From Neoceratodus forsteri (Eukaryota; Chordata; Ceratodontiformes; Ceratodontidae), in the NCBI GenBank assembly GCA_016271365.2, contig CM057450.1, forward strand, positions 1,807,739,967 to 1,807,803,966: a stretch of DNA of 64,000 nt, given 5' to 3'. The position numbers and the translations under genes are program-made. Below the pieces are notes generated by a model. It was given only the letters and a program-made list of their open reading frames with translations. It was not told the DNA's origin and did no database searches. Below, piece by piece: positions 33,755 to 42,908 of this stretch. The first letter of the stretch is position 1, and the number at the start of each line of letters is the position of its first letter.

Positions 33755-34735
33755 AGCTGAAAAGTGACCAGCGGGTGCGACAGGGCTCACTATTGGGACC
33801 AGTCCTCTTCAGTGTTTTCATAAGTGACACTGTGGAAGAACTGGAGGGGAAGGTATACTTTTTTGCAGATGACATCAGAATGTATTTTGGGTGGATACCT
33901 GGGAGTGGATGGAGAGAATGAGTGGGAACCTTAGAGGAGTGGGTGGAGAGAATGAGTGGGAACCTTAGAAAACTCAAGGAATGGTTGAGGGCATGGCAGC
34001 TGGGGTTCAATATCAAAAAGTACAAAATCATGCACCTAGGGCACACAAATCAAGGAACTGAGTATAAAATGGTGGTGGCGGTACCGTCCATCACAAAGTG
34101 GGAAAGGGACCTTGGGGTTATTACATCTGATGACCTCAAAGTGGCCGAGCAGTGTAACAAGGCAGTGGGCAGGGCTGGTTGGATGCTGTTCTGCATATGG
34201 AGAGGTACCAACAGCAGGAGGAAGGAGTTTGTGCTACCACTGTATCGATCACTGATGAGACCACACCTGGTGTACTGTGTCCAGTTCTGGAGGCTACATC
34301 TCAGAAAAAGCATAGACAGGGTGGAGACAGTCAAGAGGAGGGCAACTAAAATGATACAGGTGTTATAGCAAAAGCTCTACAAGGAGAGACTGAGGGATCT
34401 AAACATGTATACCATAGAAGGTGGGGGGGCATGATAGAGACCTACAAGTATCTTATGGTGGTGAACAGGGTTCAGGAAGGGAGTCTGTTTCTAATGAGGA
34501 AGTGCACCAGGACAGGAGGACATGCAATGAAGCTGGAAGGGGGTGGGGATGTTTAAGAGGGACGTCAGGAAGTACTACTTTAGTGAAAGAGTGGTGGCCA
34601 CCTAAAATGGTCTACCAGCAGAGGTGGTGGGAGGCAAATGCAGTGGGGGGGGGCTTCAGACATGCATGGGATAGGCATATGGGAATATTGGTAAATATGT
34701 AGGGGGGGATAGCTCCAGTTTACAGCTTCACTGAT
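33755..34735 (+). mobile_element. CR1/L2-clade LINE, RT to 3' end
   Basis: The RT core 'RQGSLLGPVLFSVFISDT' and FADD (codons 33,862-33,873) lead to 'KLKEWLRAWQLGFNIKKY' (33,965-34,020). The thumb and C-terminal region run to 'RRATKMIQVL' (34,368) and, after a frame change, 'YKERLRDLNMY'. The end reads 'DRHMGILVNM' near 34,702, unlike the other copies here. A 26-bp direct duplication (33,909-33,934 and 33,945-33,970) disrupts the frame. It is 5'-truncated within the RT. Confidence 0.85.
33922..34368 (+). pseudogene. LINE ORF2 C-terminal half
   Basis: An open frame of 148 codons holding the RT palm-to-thumb part and the following conserved region 'NSRRKEFVLPLYRSLMRPHL' and 'YCVQFWRLHLRK'. It is the best preserved LINE reading frame on the plus strand. 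The catalytic FADD lies upstream in another frame, and a stop ends it at 34,368. Confidence 0.8.
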
Positions 34736-36204
34736 CATGCAGAGCCTTGGTTTCAGTCCATTTTATAGGTTCGTGAACTCAACAATTCATTGGTCAGAGT
34801 TCCTGGGTAAAGATTTTGAGAATGTTATCCCAGCTAAGCTGGACTTAAATGCATGCTGTCCAGAATACCTGAGCTCCTGACTAGCCTGATTCGTGGGCAC
34901 ATTTCTTTATGTAACTCTGATCCCTTCCCAGCAGTTCTTGCAGGTTCAGATGACTGATGAGAGCCCCAGTTCTGTAGCCTCCTGCTGCTTTATTCTTAGC
35001 CCTGAGGGATTAATTTTACAGTTTCTGGACCCATTGCCCTCCCTGGGACCAGGAAGGTCCTCTATATTACGGGTGCACTGCCCACTGTGAAGTTGGGAAC
35101 ACGGAGAGGCGAGCCAGCAGTGAATGCATTTTCTCTCGCTTCCTTGTGCGCATGTGCACAAGCCTGGAATGGCAAGCAGCAGTTTTGTTTCAGCCAATTA
35201 AAATAACAGGGATTTACATATTGTGTGTTTAGGAGCCTCCTTTGCACACTAATGGGATTAAACAAACAACTCAGCTTTCTGAGTTACCAAGAAAGAAATT
35301 TCCCAGTGCAATAAACATTCATCTTAACAAATATTTTGTATACCCCTTCCCCTTCTAAAATAGCAATAATGCCACTGTACTGCAGTTTGCACTTGGTAAT
35401 CACTGTAGTCTGTTAGTCATAAACCCCTGACCTCAGCCTGTGCCCTCAGTGTTTACCATGGCTGCAGTTACTACGTTGTGCACCCACACAGCAGTGACAT
35501 TATTGCTTTGCACCAAGGCACTGTTTAAATATAGGTTAATTGCAACATAGTTCTTATAGTACAGAACATATAGATAACATCCCAAAGAAACTTCTGTTTT
35601 TATGGCTAAAACAACATCCATAATCTACCCTCAGGTTGCTTAAGTACAACTTTTTTCTCTTATTTTTCACCACCTGACTATACAACTTGTTTATAAAAGT
35701 GGTAGGTTTCTGCAGCCTTGCACCAGTCATTCAGTATTACACCTGAAAAGTGTACTTCCGGATTGATCCCAGTGTTGTGACTCTGAGACAGAACTTGTTT
35801 TCCTCTCGAACATCAGGCCAGCATGGGATGCTCATGATCCGGAGTGGATGCAAACTGTCATTTGGTTGAGGAGAGAGATTGGTCCTAAAGACTTATTAGT
35901 TGGGTATGCCCTGCTGGTGCTTCAAAAATGGTAGTGATGTCGGTTGCAGAGGCCTCTGCTTGCCACCCTCCAACCACGTGCTGCTAAACTGATAGGGGGC
36001 AAGGTGATGCAAAGAGGAACATTAATTTATTTTTAAGCGAATCCCATTTTTAAATAATAAGGTCAGCTAAAAAAATAAAAAAAAGGAATATATGTTAACA
36101 CAACTGCTACACCTACTCTTACTGTTGTAAGAGGGGTCTTATGCATGTTCATAGGATAGGGACTGCTAACAGAAGGTGAGCAGTTCTGTTACACAAGAAT
36201 GTAA
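34736..36204. other. No gene recognised
   Basis: Unassigned DNA with several A/T-rich stretches. At 36,113-36,146 a block 'actcttactgttgtaagagg' is the inverted partner of part of the 42,536-42,610 spacer (see findings). Confidence 0.45.
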
Positions 36205-36715
36205 GTGAGCAATATCATCTTACTGGAGATGGCCCAGAGGAGGAGAACCAAAATGATCTGGGGCCAGCAGGGCAACACCTATGAGGAGAGGCTTAGCGAG
36301 CTCAACATGTACTCTCTTGAGGAAAGAAGGGAGAGGAGAGGAGAGACATGCTTGAGACCTTCAAGTACCTTAATGGTATTAACAGGGTAAATACTGAGGG
36401 TCTCTTCAACATTATCAGGAACAAGACCACTAGGAGGCACAGCCTAATACTGGTGGGGGGGACATGAGGAGGCATGTTTTTACCAAGAGGGTGATGGCCA
36501 AGTGGAATGAGCTGCTAGAAGAGGTCACATCCCTAAAAATGGTGGACTGTTTCAAGAGGGTGGGACAGGGTGATTGAGAGAAGCTGTGAGTAGAAGGAGG
36601 TGAGTGGGGGGAGAGGGGGAAGTTGAGGGTGGTCAAAAGGGAAATGAGGGGGCAGTTCCCTTTATAAATACATAGGGAGCTGCACAATCAAGCAGACTAG
36701 ATAGACCATAAGAAA
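36205..36715 (+). mobile_element. CR1/L2-clade LINE 3' end, adjacent to DIRS-B
   Basis: 'AQRRRTKMIWGQQGNTYEER' and 'LSELNMYSLEERRERRGE' at 36,225-36,350 match the C-terminal ORF2 region of the other LINEs. The tail 'agcagactagatagaccata' ends where DIRS-B starts. Further frame changes are present downstream. Confidence 0.8.
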
Positions 36716-36716
36716 A

Positions 36717-36912
36717 AATTACTCACCTTAGTAATGTTGTTTCTTCTAATGGAGTCTTGCTATATTATGACATATGCAGTTTGTCCCAGCCTTAGAACTG
36801 CTCCAGAGGTGAAAGAGTTAAAGTCCATGCCAGGCATGGAACTTAGAGCTCGAGCTCGGTTGAAAATTCTATCTGTTGTTCTTCAAACTTAAACTGTCAG
36901 ATCTTTACGAGC
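36717..36912. repeat. DIRS-B left inverted terminal repeat
   Basis: Shares 'tgctatattatgacatatgc', 'cagccttagaactgctccag' and 'gaacttagagctcgagctcg' with the complement of 42,362-42,534. Few mismatches are visible. Confidence 0.93.
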
Positions 36913-37161
36913 AAAAACTCACTAAGACTCTGTGTGGAAGCTGTAAACCTACACTAGCCAACTGGCTACGTAATTAAATAAACACATTTTTTGGTGCCAC
37001 AAAGAAGACTCAAGTCAGGAGACCCAAAAATGACAACACAACAAAGATCACCCCAAAAGGAGGGGTGAAATACAAAGTGGGCATCTAACAAGTGCCAACG
37101 CTGCCCTGCCCACCCACATCCCCAAGAGTAAGGTTCTGGGAGGGGCAGGCGGGGGGGGGGA

Positions 37162-37259
37162 GGTCATAACATAGCAAGACTCCATTAGAAGAAACAACAT
37201 TACTAAGGTGAGTATTTCTTCAAACAACATGAAGTCTTGCTATATTATGACATATGCAG
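37162..37259. repeat. DIRS-B internal complementary region
   Basis: The left half ('catagcaagactccattaga ... aacattactaaggtgagta') is the complement of the left outer end (36,719-36,775). The right half ('ttcaaacaacatgaagtctt ... tatgacatatgcag') is the complement of the right outer end (42,498-42,534). The junction at about 37,215 marks the circle joint. Confidence 0.92.
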
Positions 37260-37296
37260 ACTACACAGCAGTACCTCCATGGAGGAGGGACAGAAC

Positions 37297-38417
37297 CTAC
37301 TTAGGAAATGGGCTCTGAAGCACAGCTGTTCCAAAACGAGCATCACTCCTAGCCTGGATGTCCAGGGAGTAATGCTTAGTAAAAGTGTGCACCGTTTTCC
37401 AGGTAGCTGCTTGACATATCTCTAGGATAGAGATGCCCCTGGCAGCAGCCAGAGATGCAGCTGTACCTCTGGTGGAGTGAGCCCTCAGGCCTGAGGGAGG
37501 AACTGCAGTTTTCACAGCAGAATTGGACAGAAGGCGATCCACCTGGCAATGGATCTTTTAGTGGCAGGTTTCCTTTGCCAACCTCACCATAAGTGAGGAA
37601 CAGTTGGGGAGTTAAACCTGTGACTCTTGGTACGATCTATGTAGTAGCTAAGGGATCTTTTGACATCTAAACTGGCAACCTCCTCTCACCAGAAGAGGAA
37701 TGGCCAGTGAAGTACACAGGAGAGATATAGATTGATTAAGGTGGAAATCTGAGACCACCTTAGGCAAGAACTTTCGTTAGTCCTGAGGCCTACCTTATCT
37801 CTGTGAAAGGAGATAAATCAGGCTCCACTGACATGCTTGTAACTCACTTATGCGCCTGGCAGAAGTGATGGCTACCAAAAACACAGTTTTCCAAGTCAAG
37901 TACTTGAGCTCTGCTGAGGACAAGGGCTCAAAGGGTGTTGCATAAGCTGGGCAATGCAAATATTAAGATCCCAGGCAGGGAAGGATCCTAAATGGGGGTT
38001 GGTGTGAAGCAACCCTTTGAAAAACTTGGAGAATACAGGATGAGCTGAATGAGAAGAGGGCTTACCTGCTGACAAGAAAGCAGACATGGCTGCCAGGTGC
38101 ACTTTTAGGGTAGCTGGTCTCAGCCCTAAAGTATTTAAATGAACCATATAATCCAGGACTGCAGGTAAGTCAGCAGATTCTGGGGAAATATGCTTCCCAG
38201 AGCACCATATGGAAAAATCTCTTCCATTTGGATTATAAGTAGCCCTGGTGGAAGGCTTCCTAGAAGCCTTCAGAATATCCAATACACCTTGGGAAAGGTG
38301 TAGGTCAGCAAACTCTAACTCTTCAAGAGCCAGGCCTTGAGATTGAGAGATTTGAGGTTCGGGTACCCAAACCCTCTCTTGAGCACAGGATAACAGATTG
38401 TGATTCCTGGGAGACAC
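37297..38417 (-). pseudogene. DIRS-B tyrosine recombinase (mostly intact motifs)
   Basis: The N-terminal core-binding part is in the 173-codon frame 37,896-38,417 ('VLDILKASRKPSTRATYNPN', 'RPATLKVHLAAMSAFLSAG'). The catalytic C-terminus at 37,297-37,542 has 'LRAHSTRGTAASLAAARG' (H-x-x-R), 'TWKTVHTFTKHY' with the nucleophile tyrosine, and 'SLDIQARSDARFG'. The middle (37,543-37,895) is in other frames. It would integrate the circular DNA. Frame changes may be assembly indels. DIRS family membership is firm from the element architecture. Confidence 0.87.
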
Positions 38418-38429
38418 AGGGGACGGTGG

Positions 38430-40405
38430 ACTGCTAAGGACATAAGGAGTGGGTACCAGGGCTGTCTGGCCCAGTCTGGAGCAATCAGAAACATCTTGCA
38501 GGATTGAGACCTGATTTTAACTAGCACTTTGAACAGGAGAGGGAAGGGTGGAAAGGCATAGAGAAACTTCCCTTTCCAACTGAGAAGGAAGGCACCCAGG
38601 GAGACTGAGCCCAACACTGGGGGCCTGCAACAAAAAAGAGGAAGTTGGTGATTGTCTGGGGCTGCAAAAAGATCTATCTGGGGTGTGCCCCATTTGGCAA
38701 TACCACCTCCAGAACTAGGGGATCCAGAGCCCATTCGTGATGGCCTTGGGAAATCCTGCTGAGAGCATCTGCCAGGACATTGCCCTTGCCTGGGAGGTGA
38801 ACTACTACAAGGGAGGTGAGTAAGCCAGAGACCACAACTTCGTTGCTTTGGTGCACAAGGTTGTAGACCGAGTGCCCCCTTGCTTGTTGATGTACCACGT
38901 TGTGGTGGTATTGTCTGTTCTGACTTGAATAACCTTGTTCTGAACAGATTCGGAAAAAAAACTTGAAGTGCTAGAAAAACTGCTCTGAGTTCCAACAGAT
39001 TGATGTGGAGCAGAGATTCCTGAGGGGACCCCAATCCCTGGGTGGTGAGGTCACCAATGTGAGCTCCCCACCCCAATAGGGATGCATCTGTAGTAAAGAT
39101 TAAGGAGTGAGACTGAGGGGTAGGGGACCCCTGTCTCAAATTGCCTGGTCCTGCCCCACTGAAGGGCCTGGATCAGGGTTCGAGTCACTGGAATTAATTT
39201 GGTTAGAGGGTCCTTTCTTTGAGACCAAAAGGCTCTCAAATGGAACTGGATGTCCCTCATCTGAAATCTGGCTCCCTGCATTACTGCTGTCGAAGCAGCC
39301 ATGTGTTCTAGGAGCTGTAGAAAGTGCCTTGCTGGTCGAGAGACCCGCAGGGTGAAGAAGGAAGCCAGAGAAATCAGGGTACTTGCCCTTTCCAGAGGAA
39401 GGAAGGCTCTGGCTTCTTTTGTGTTCGGTTCTGCACCTTTGAAGGTGAGAAGCTGGACAGGCTCTAGGACTGACTTTGGAAGATTGAGAAGGAAACCTAG
39501 AGAAGTTAGCAGTTGCTGAGTTACTTGAAGGTGTAACCTGACTTGGTCTGTGGACTGGCCTACTATGAGCCAGTCGTCCAAGTAAGGAAAGATGGCAATT
39601 TTTTGCTTTCTTAAGTGGCAACTGCTACTGCCAGGCATTTTGTGAATACCCTTGGGGCAGATGTAAGGCCGAAGGGCATTGCTCTGAACTGGTAATGACC
39701 TGAGGGGCAGGGCAGTTCGAATCTGAGGTACTTTAAATGGGAACTTCTGATGAGAACATGAAAATAGGCATCCTTGAGGTCCAGGGACACTAACCAGTCC
39801 CCTGGCCTTAAAGAGGGTAAAATAATTCCCAGAGTCACCATTTTGAATTTTGGCTTTAAAAGGTGTTTGTTTAGATACCTGAGATCCAGGATGGGCCGCC
39901 ATTCTCCTGTCTTTTTTGGGGTAAGGAAGTACCTGGAGTACAACCCTTTGCCTTGGTGTAGGGGTGGAACCCTTTCCACAGCTCTGAGAGCCAGGACGGT
40001 AGAGACTTCTGCCTCCAGGGCAAGAGCCTCTGAAGGATTTGCAGGTGGAGAGGATCTGATTCTCATCTTTGGAAATTTTTTGAAGCTGAGAACCAGTCCC
40101 TGGCTTACTACTTCCAGGACCCACTTGTCTGACGTTAGAGACTCCCAGTCCTGGACAAAGTAAGCCAGCCTGCCCCCTACAGGTGGTGGAGAACCGGCCC
40201 TGGGCGCCCCATCAGGGTGCCTGTTTGGCAGGGGCTTTAGGCTGAGGGGTGGAAGCAGGCCTGCCTGCACCCCGTCTGCCTCTCCCTCTAAAGAACCCCT
40301 TCTGTGCAAAAGCTGAAGAGGAATCCTGGGCTTGGTGAAAAGGCCTGCTCCTGCCCCTGGGAGGCTGCCTTTGGAAAGTGACTTGCCTTTCCTTGGCCTG
40401 TGCAC
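38430..40405 (-). pseudogene. DIRS-B reverse transcriptase-RNase H
   Basis: The frame 39,611-40,405 carries 'GLYSRYFLTPKKTGEWRPIL', 'LVSLDLKDAYFHVLI' and 'FRAMPFGLTSAPRVFTKCLA'. The frame 39,051-40,124 takes over near 39,615 with 'FPYLDDWLIVG' (YLDD codons 39,573-39,584, intact). RNase H follows at 38,315-39,139 with 'IFTTDASLLGWGAHI' and 'NLLELRAVFLAL', then 'VVHLPGKGNVLADALSRI' in a third frame and 'WGTPQIDLFAAPDN'. It is the best RT-RNase H of the DIRS copies here. Two frame changes break it. Confidence 0.9.
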
Positions 40406-41984
40406 TCCTATAGGTGGCAGGGTTTTAAATAATTGATTAGCAGTTTTTTCTTGGGACTATACTAACTGTACAGAAAGTATTTATATAGATTTTCTAGAAG
40501 AGCTGTGCTTGTTAGACACAGTGAGGCAAGAGCTATTCATTTTCACAAAGATTTAGCACTTTTATGAGCAAAATGCTAATCAATTTTTAGAGTTAACTAA
40601 ATCCCTGAGGTGGTCCTATATTCGTCCATTTTCTTCATGTAATTCTCTGTTTGCTCCCCAAACAGAGAGTTGCCCACAACAGGGAAATCCATGGCCTTAG
40701 TCTGGGTATCCTGTGACAGGCTAGTACATCTGAGCCAAGCCATTCTACGGAGAGCCACAGATGTAGTCATGACTCTGGGTGATACATCATTAGAGTCCAC
40801 TGCAGCATGGAATTGCACCTTGGATGCCTCAATACCATCAGGGGCCACCTGCTCCAGCTCTTCTGCCAGCTGGCCCAGAACCTGCTTTGCTAGAGCTAAA
40901 ACAGTATCCCATCTGGATTTTTGATATCTAGCAACATAAGCCATATAATTAGCCTGTCTGAGTCCTAAGGAAGCTGCCATGTACTGTTTCTTTGCCATGG
41001 CATCTATCTTTCTGGAGTCCTTGTCAGGAAGGTGAGAGGCTAAGGGAACATTTGCCTTGTCACAGGCTGCAGCCTGCACCACCCCACGTGGCTGCATTGT
41101 TGTGTAGGAACTCCGTTCAGAGCCTGATAATGCATACCTTTTGTCCATTCTTTTATCAACAGGAGGTATGGTGTGAGGAGCTTTAAAATCTTTACTGTCT
41201 GTTTCAAAAGATTTGTGCAGAGGAATAGACAGTCTCCTAGACTCTGGGATATCCATCATTTCTACAAATCAGGCTCCTTCTGATCATCCACAGCTTCCTC
41301 CATAGGGAGCTGGAGGTTTCAACCACTTTTTTTTTTTTTTTAAACATGAAGTGAAGGGGACTCAGAAAGCCTGGGGGAACACTCCTGAAGGTCTGTCTGG
41401 AGAGATGTCCGTTCAATGGGCACATCAGACTTTCAAAACCACATTCACTCTCCCTCATACTCCTCTTCCCTCCTCTGGTTCATAAAATTCCTTAAATAAT
41501 ACTCCTGAACCGGAGGAACTGACCGAACCGAGCGCTTACCTGATGATGCTGGTTCGGTTGGAACCGGGGAGACTGAACAATTTTTATTGCTTTAGCTATT
41601 TCTTCAGCGGTTGGAGAGGGAAGTTTTGACTCCACACCAGCTGATTTTCTAGATTTCTTTGTTGGAACCGACTCCTCAGAGTCGGCTCTCCTTTTGCCCA
41701 AGGAGTATCACCCTGGTCAGAGGGCACTCCCCTCCGGTTCGGTTGAAACCGGACCAGGCTGGCCATCCGTCAGCTGGACTTTATGGCCTCCCGCTCCTGA
41801 GTCTACCAACTCTCTTATCCAGGGTAGCTGCAGGAAACCCATGCAAATCTGGCAGTCTGAATTGAGGGTCAACCCCAGGCAATAAACACATGTGGTGTGG
41901 GTCAGCCTTGGCAAAGGCTTCCCCACATACAACACAGTGCTGAAACCCAGTGGGCCCGGTTTTTCTTTTGGGTTTCTCAGACAT
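40200..41984 (-). pseudogene. DIRS-B gag-like ORF1, split by a MITE
   Basis: The start is taken as the ATG at 41,984 (reading 'MSEKPKRKTGPTGFQHCVVC'), which opens the conserved Cys/His cluster 'CGEAFAKADPHHMCL'. A basic segment 'GKRRADSEESVPTKKSRKSA' is at 41,492-41,701. The conserved C-terminal domain is in the 220-codon frame 40,597-41,259 ('YMAYVARYQKSRWDTVLALA', 'QFHAAVDSNDVSPRVMTTSV', 'AWLRCTSLSQDTQTKAMDF'). The MITE at 40,418-40,607 ends this frame early. The Arg/Gly-rich tail resumes at about 40,411-40,200, overlapping the pol start. Confidence 0.85.
40418..40607. mobile_element. 190-bp MITE in DIRS-B gag
   Basis: Its ends are inverted repeats starting CAGGG: 'cagggttttaaataattgat' at the left and the complement of 'atcaatttttagagttaact' plus 'aaatccctg' at the right. 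It is flanked by a 6-bp direct repeat AGGTGG (40,412-40,417 and 40,608-40,613). DIRS-A and DIRS-B gag readings are colinear when it is removed. The CAGGG terminus fits hAT-type MITEs, but those normally duplicate 8 bp, so the superfamily is open. Confidence 0.8.
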
Positions 41985-42361
41985 AGTGCCAGCCTAACCA
42001 AAAACTTGCCCTTTTACGGCAATCTGCCAAGCAAGACTCTCAACCGTGTCATGGGTCGTGGAAAAAAACGTAATTAAATCCGTTTTTTTTAGAACCGATA
42101 AGAACCGGGAACCGCACTTCTAAAAGACTGTAATGTAATAGAAGTAACTTGATCGGTTCAAACCGAACCAATAAAAATGTTTACAAGTTCCACACAGAAA
42201 ATAAATGTAAAACCTATCTAGTACTTACAATACCACAGATAGAGCTTGAACCGACCGGGTTGCGGTTTAATTTCGGTTAAAAAACCGAAAACTTTTATAC
42301 TTTAACCAACAAAATGAACCGTGCAGAAGGAGGAATCTCCGGAGCGACTGTTCAGTGAGGC
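41500..42361 (-). promoter_or_regulatory. DIRS-B leader and gag start with GAACCG/CGGTTC cluster
   Basis: The 5' leader (41,985-42,361) and the first part of gag contain about eleven GAACCG or CGGTTC hexamers and about nineteen AACCG/CGGTT pentamers in both orientations. Dense groups lie at 41,507-41,580, 41,735-41,755, 42,092-42,110, 42,152-42,170 and 42,249-42,296. They occur in coding and non-coding parts alike. Confidence 0.6.
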
Positions 42362-42534
42362 GGAGTAAAGAATCTGACAGTTTAAGTTTGAAGAACAACA
42401 GATAGAATTTTCAACCGAGCTCGAGCTCTAAGTTCCATGCCTGGCATGGACTTTAACTCTTTCACCTCTGGAGCAGTTCTAAGGCTGGGACAAACTGCAT
42501 ATGTCATAATATAGCAAGACTTCATGTTGTTTGA
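42362..42534. repeat. DIRS-B right inverted terminal repeat
   Basis: Complement of 36,717-36,912. The outer end reads 'catgttgtttgaa'. Confidence 0.93.
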
Positions 42535-42610
42535 ATGCCTTTATTTGTTTGCATGTTCGTATGAGACCACTCTTGCAACAGTAAGAGTGACCTTGATGGC
42601 TGTAAAGTGT
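42535..42610. other. Spacer between DIRS-B and DIRS-C
   Basis: About 76 bp containing 'accactcttgcaacagtaag', similar in inverted orientation to 36,113-36,146. This is what remains between two head-to-head DIRS elements. Confidence 0.6.
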
Positions 42611-42792
42611 AATCTTCTTTGAGGCAATCTCTTGCAGCAGATCATAACTAGTGGAATTCAGCCACAGGCATCATCTCCTTCAGATGATTTTCACAGCAGT
42701 CGACCCTGGGACCTTCCCCTAGCACCACCACATGATATACACCTGGCAGGTATAAAAGGGGGAGGTTACAATCACTCCTCAGTTCTTTTCAA
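42611..42792. repeat. DIRS-C left inverted terminal repeat
   Basis: Shares 'gcaggtataaaagggggagg', 'cacagcagtcgaccctggga' and 'catcatctccttcagatgat' with the complement of 63,519-63,725. Diverged by roughly a tenth by eye. Confidence 0.92.
42751..42758 (+). promoter_or_regulatory. TATA-box-like motif in DIRS-C terminal repeat
   Basis: TATAAAAG occurs about 150 bp upstream of the gag ATG (42,909) and is conserved in the opposite terminal repeat near 63,550. It could position the start of the element transcript. This is inference from sequence only. Confidence 0.45.
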
Positions 42793-42908
42793 CCACAACC
42801 TGCATGCAACAAGTCCTCCTTCAGAGTTCCTGCTTTCCAGTCATCTTAAGAAAAGTTCTGCAACCCACAACTTTAAATTGTTTTTTATTTTTTAAATATT
42901 CACTACTG

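Larger units (their letters stand above)
36717..42534 (-). mobile_element. DIRS-B: near-complete DIRS retrotransposon
   Basis: A 5.8-kb element on the minus strand with gag (41,984 to about 40,200), RT-RNase H (40,405-38,430) and tyrosine recombinase (38,417-37,297). Inverted terminal repeats lie at 36,717-36,912 and 42,362-42,534, and an internal complementary region at 37,162-37,259. Terminal repeats are well conserved and the internal region matches both ends closely, so it looks young. A 190-bp MITE sits in gag and one frame change falls in RT near 39,615. It borders DIRS-C with only about 76 bp between them. Confidence 0.92.

Noticed and set aside
39136..39621. 161-codon minus frame as a gene
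   Set aside because: It overlaps the RT of DIRS-B in another frame; the YLDD reading is in the neighbouring frame.
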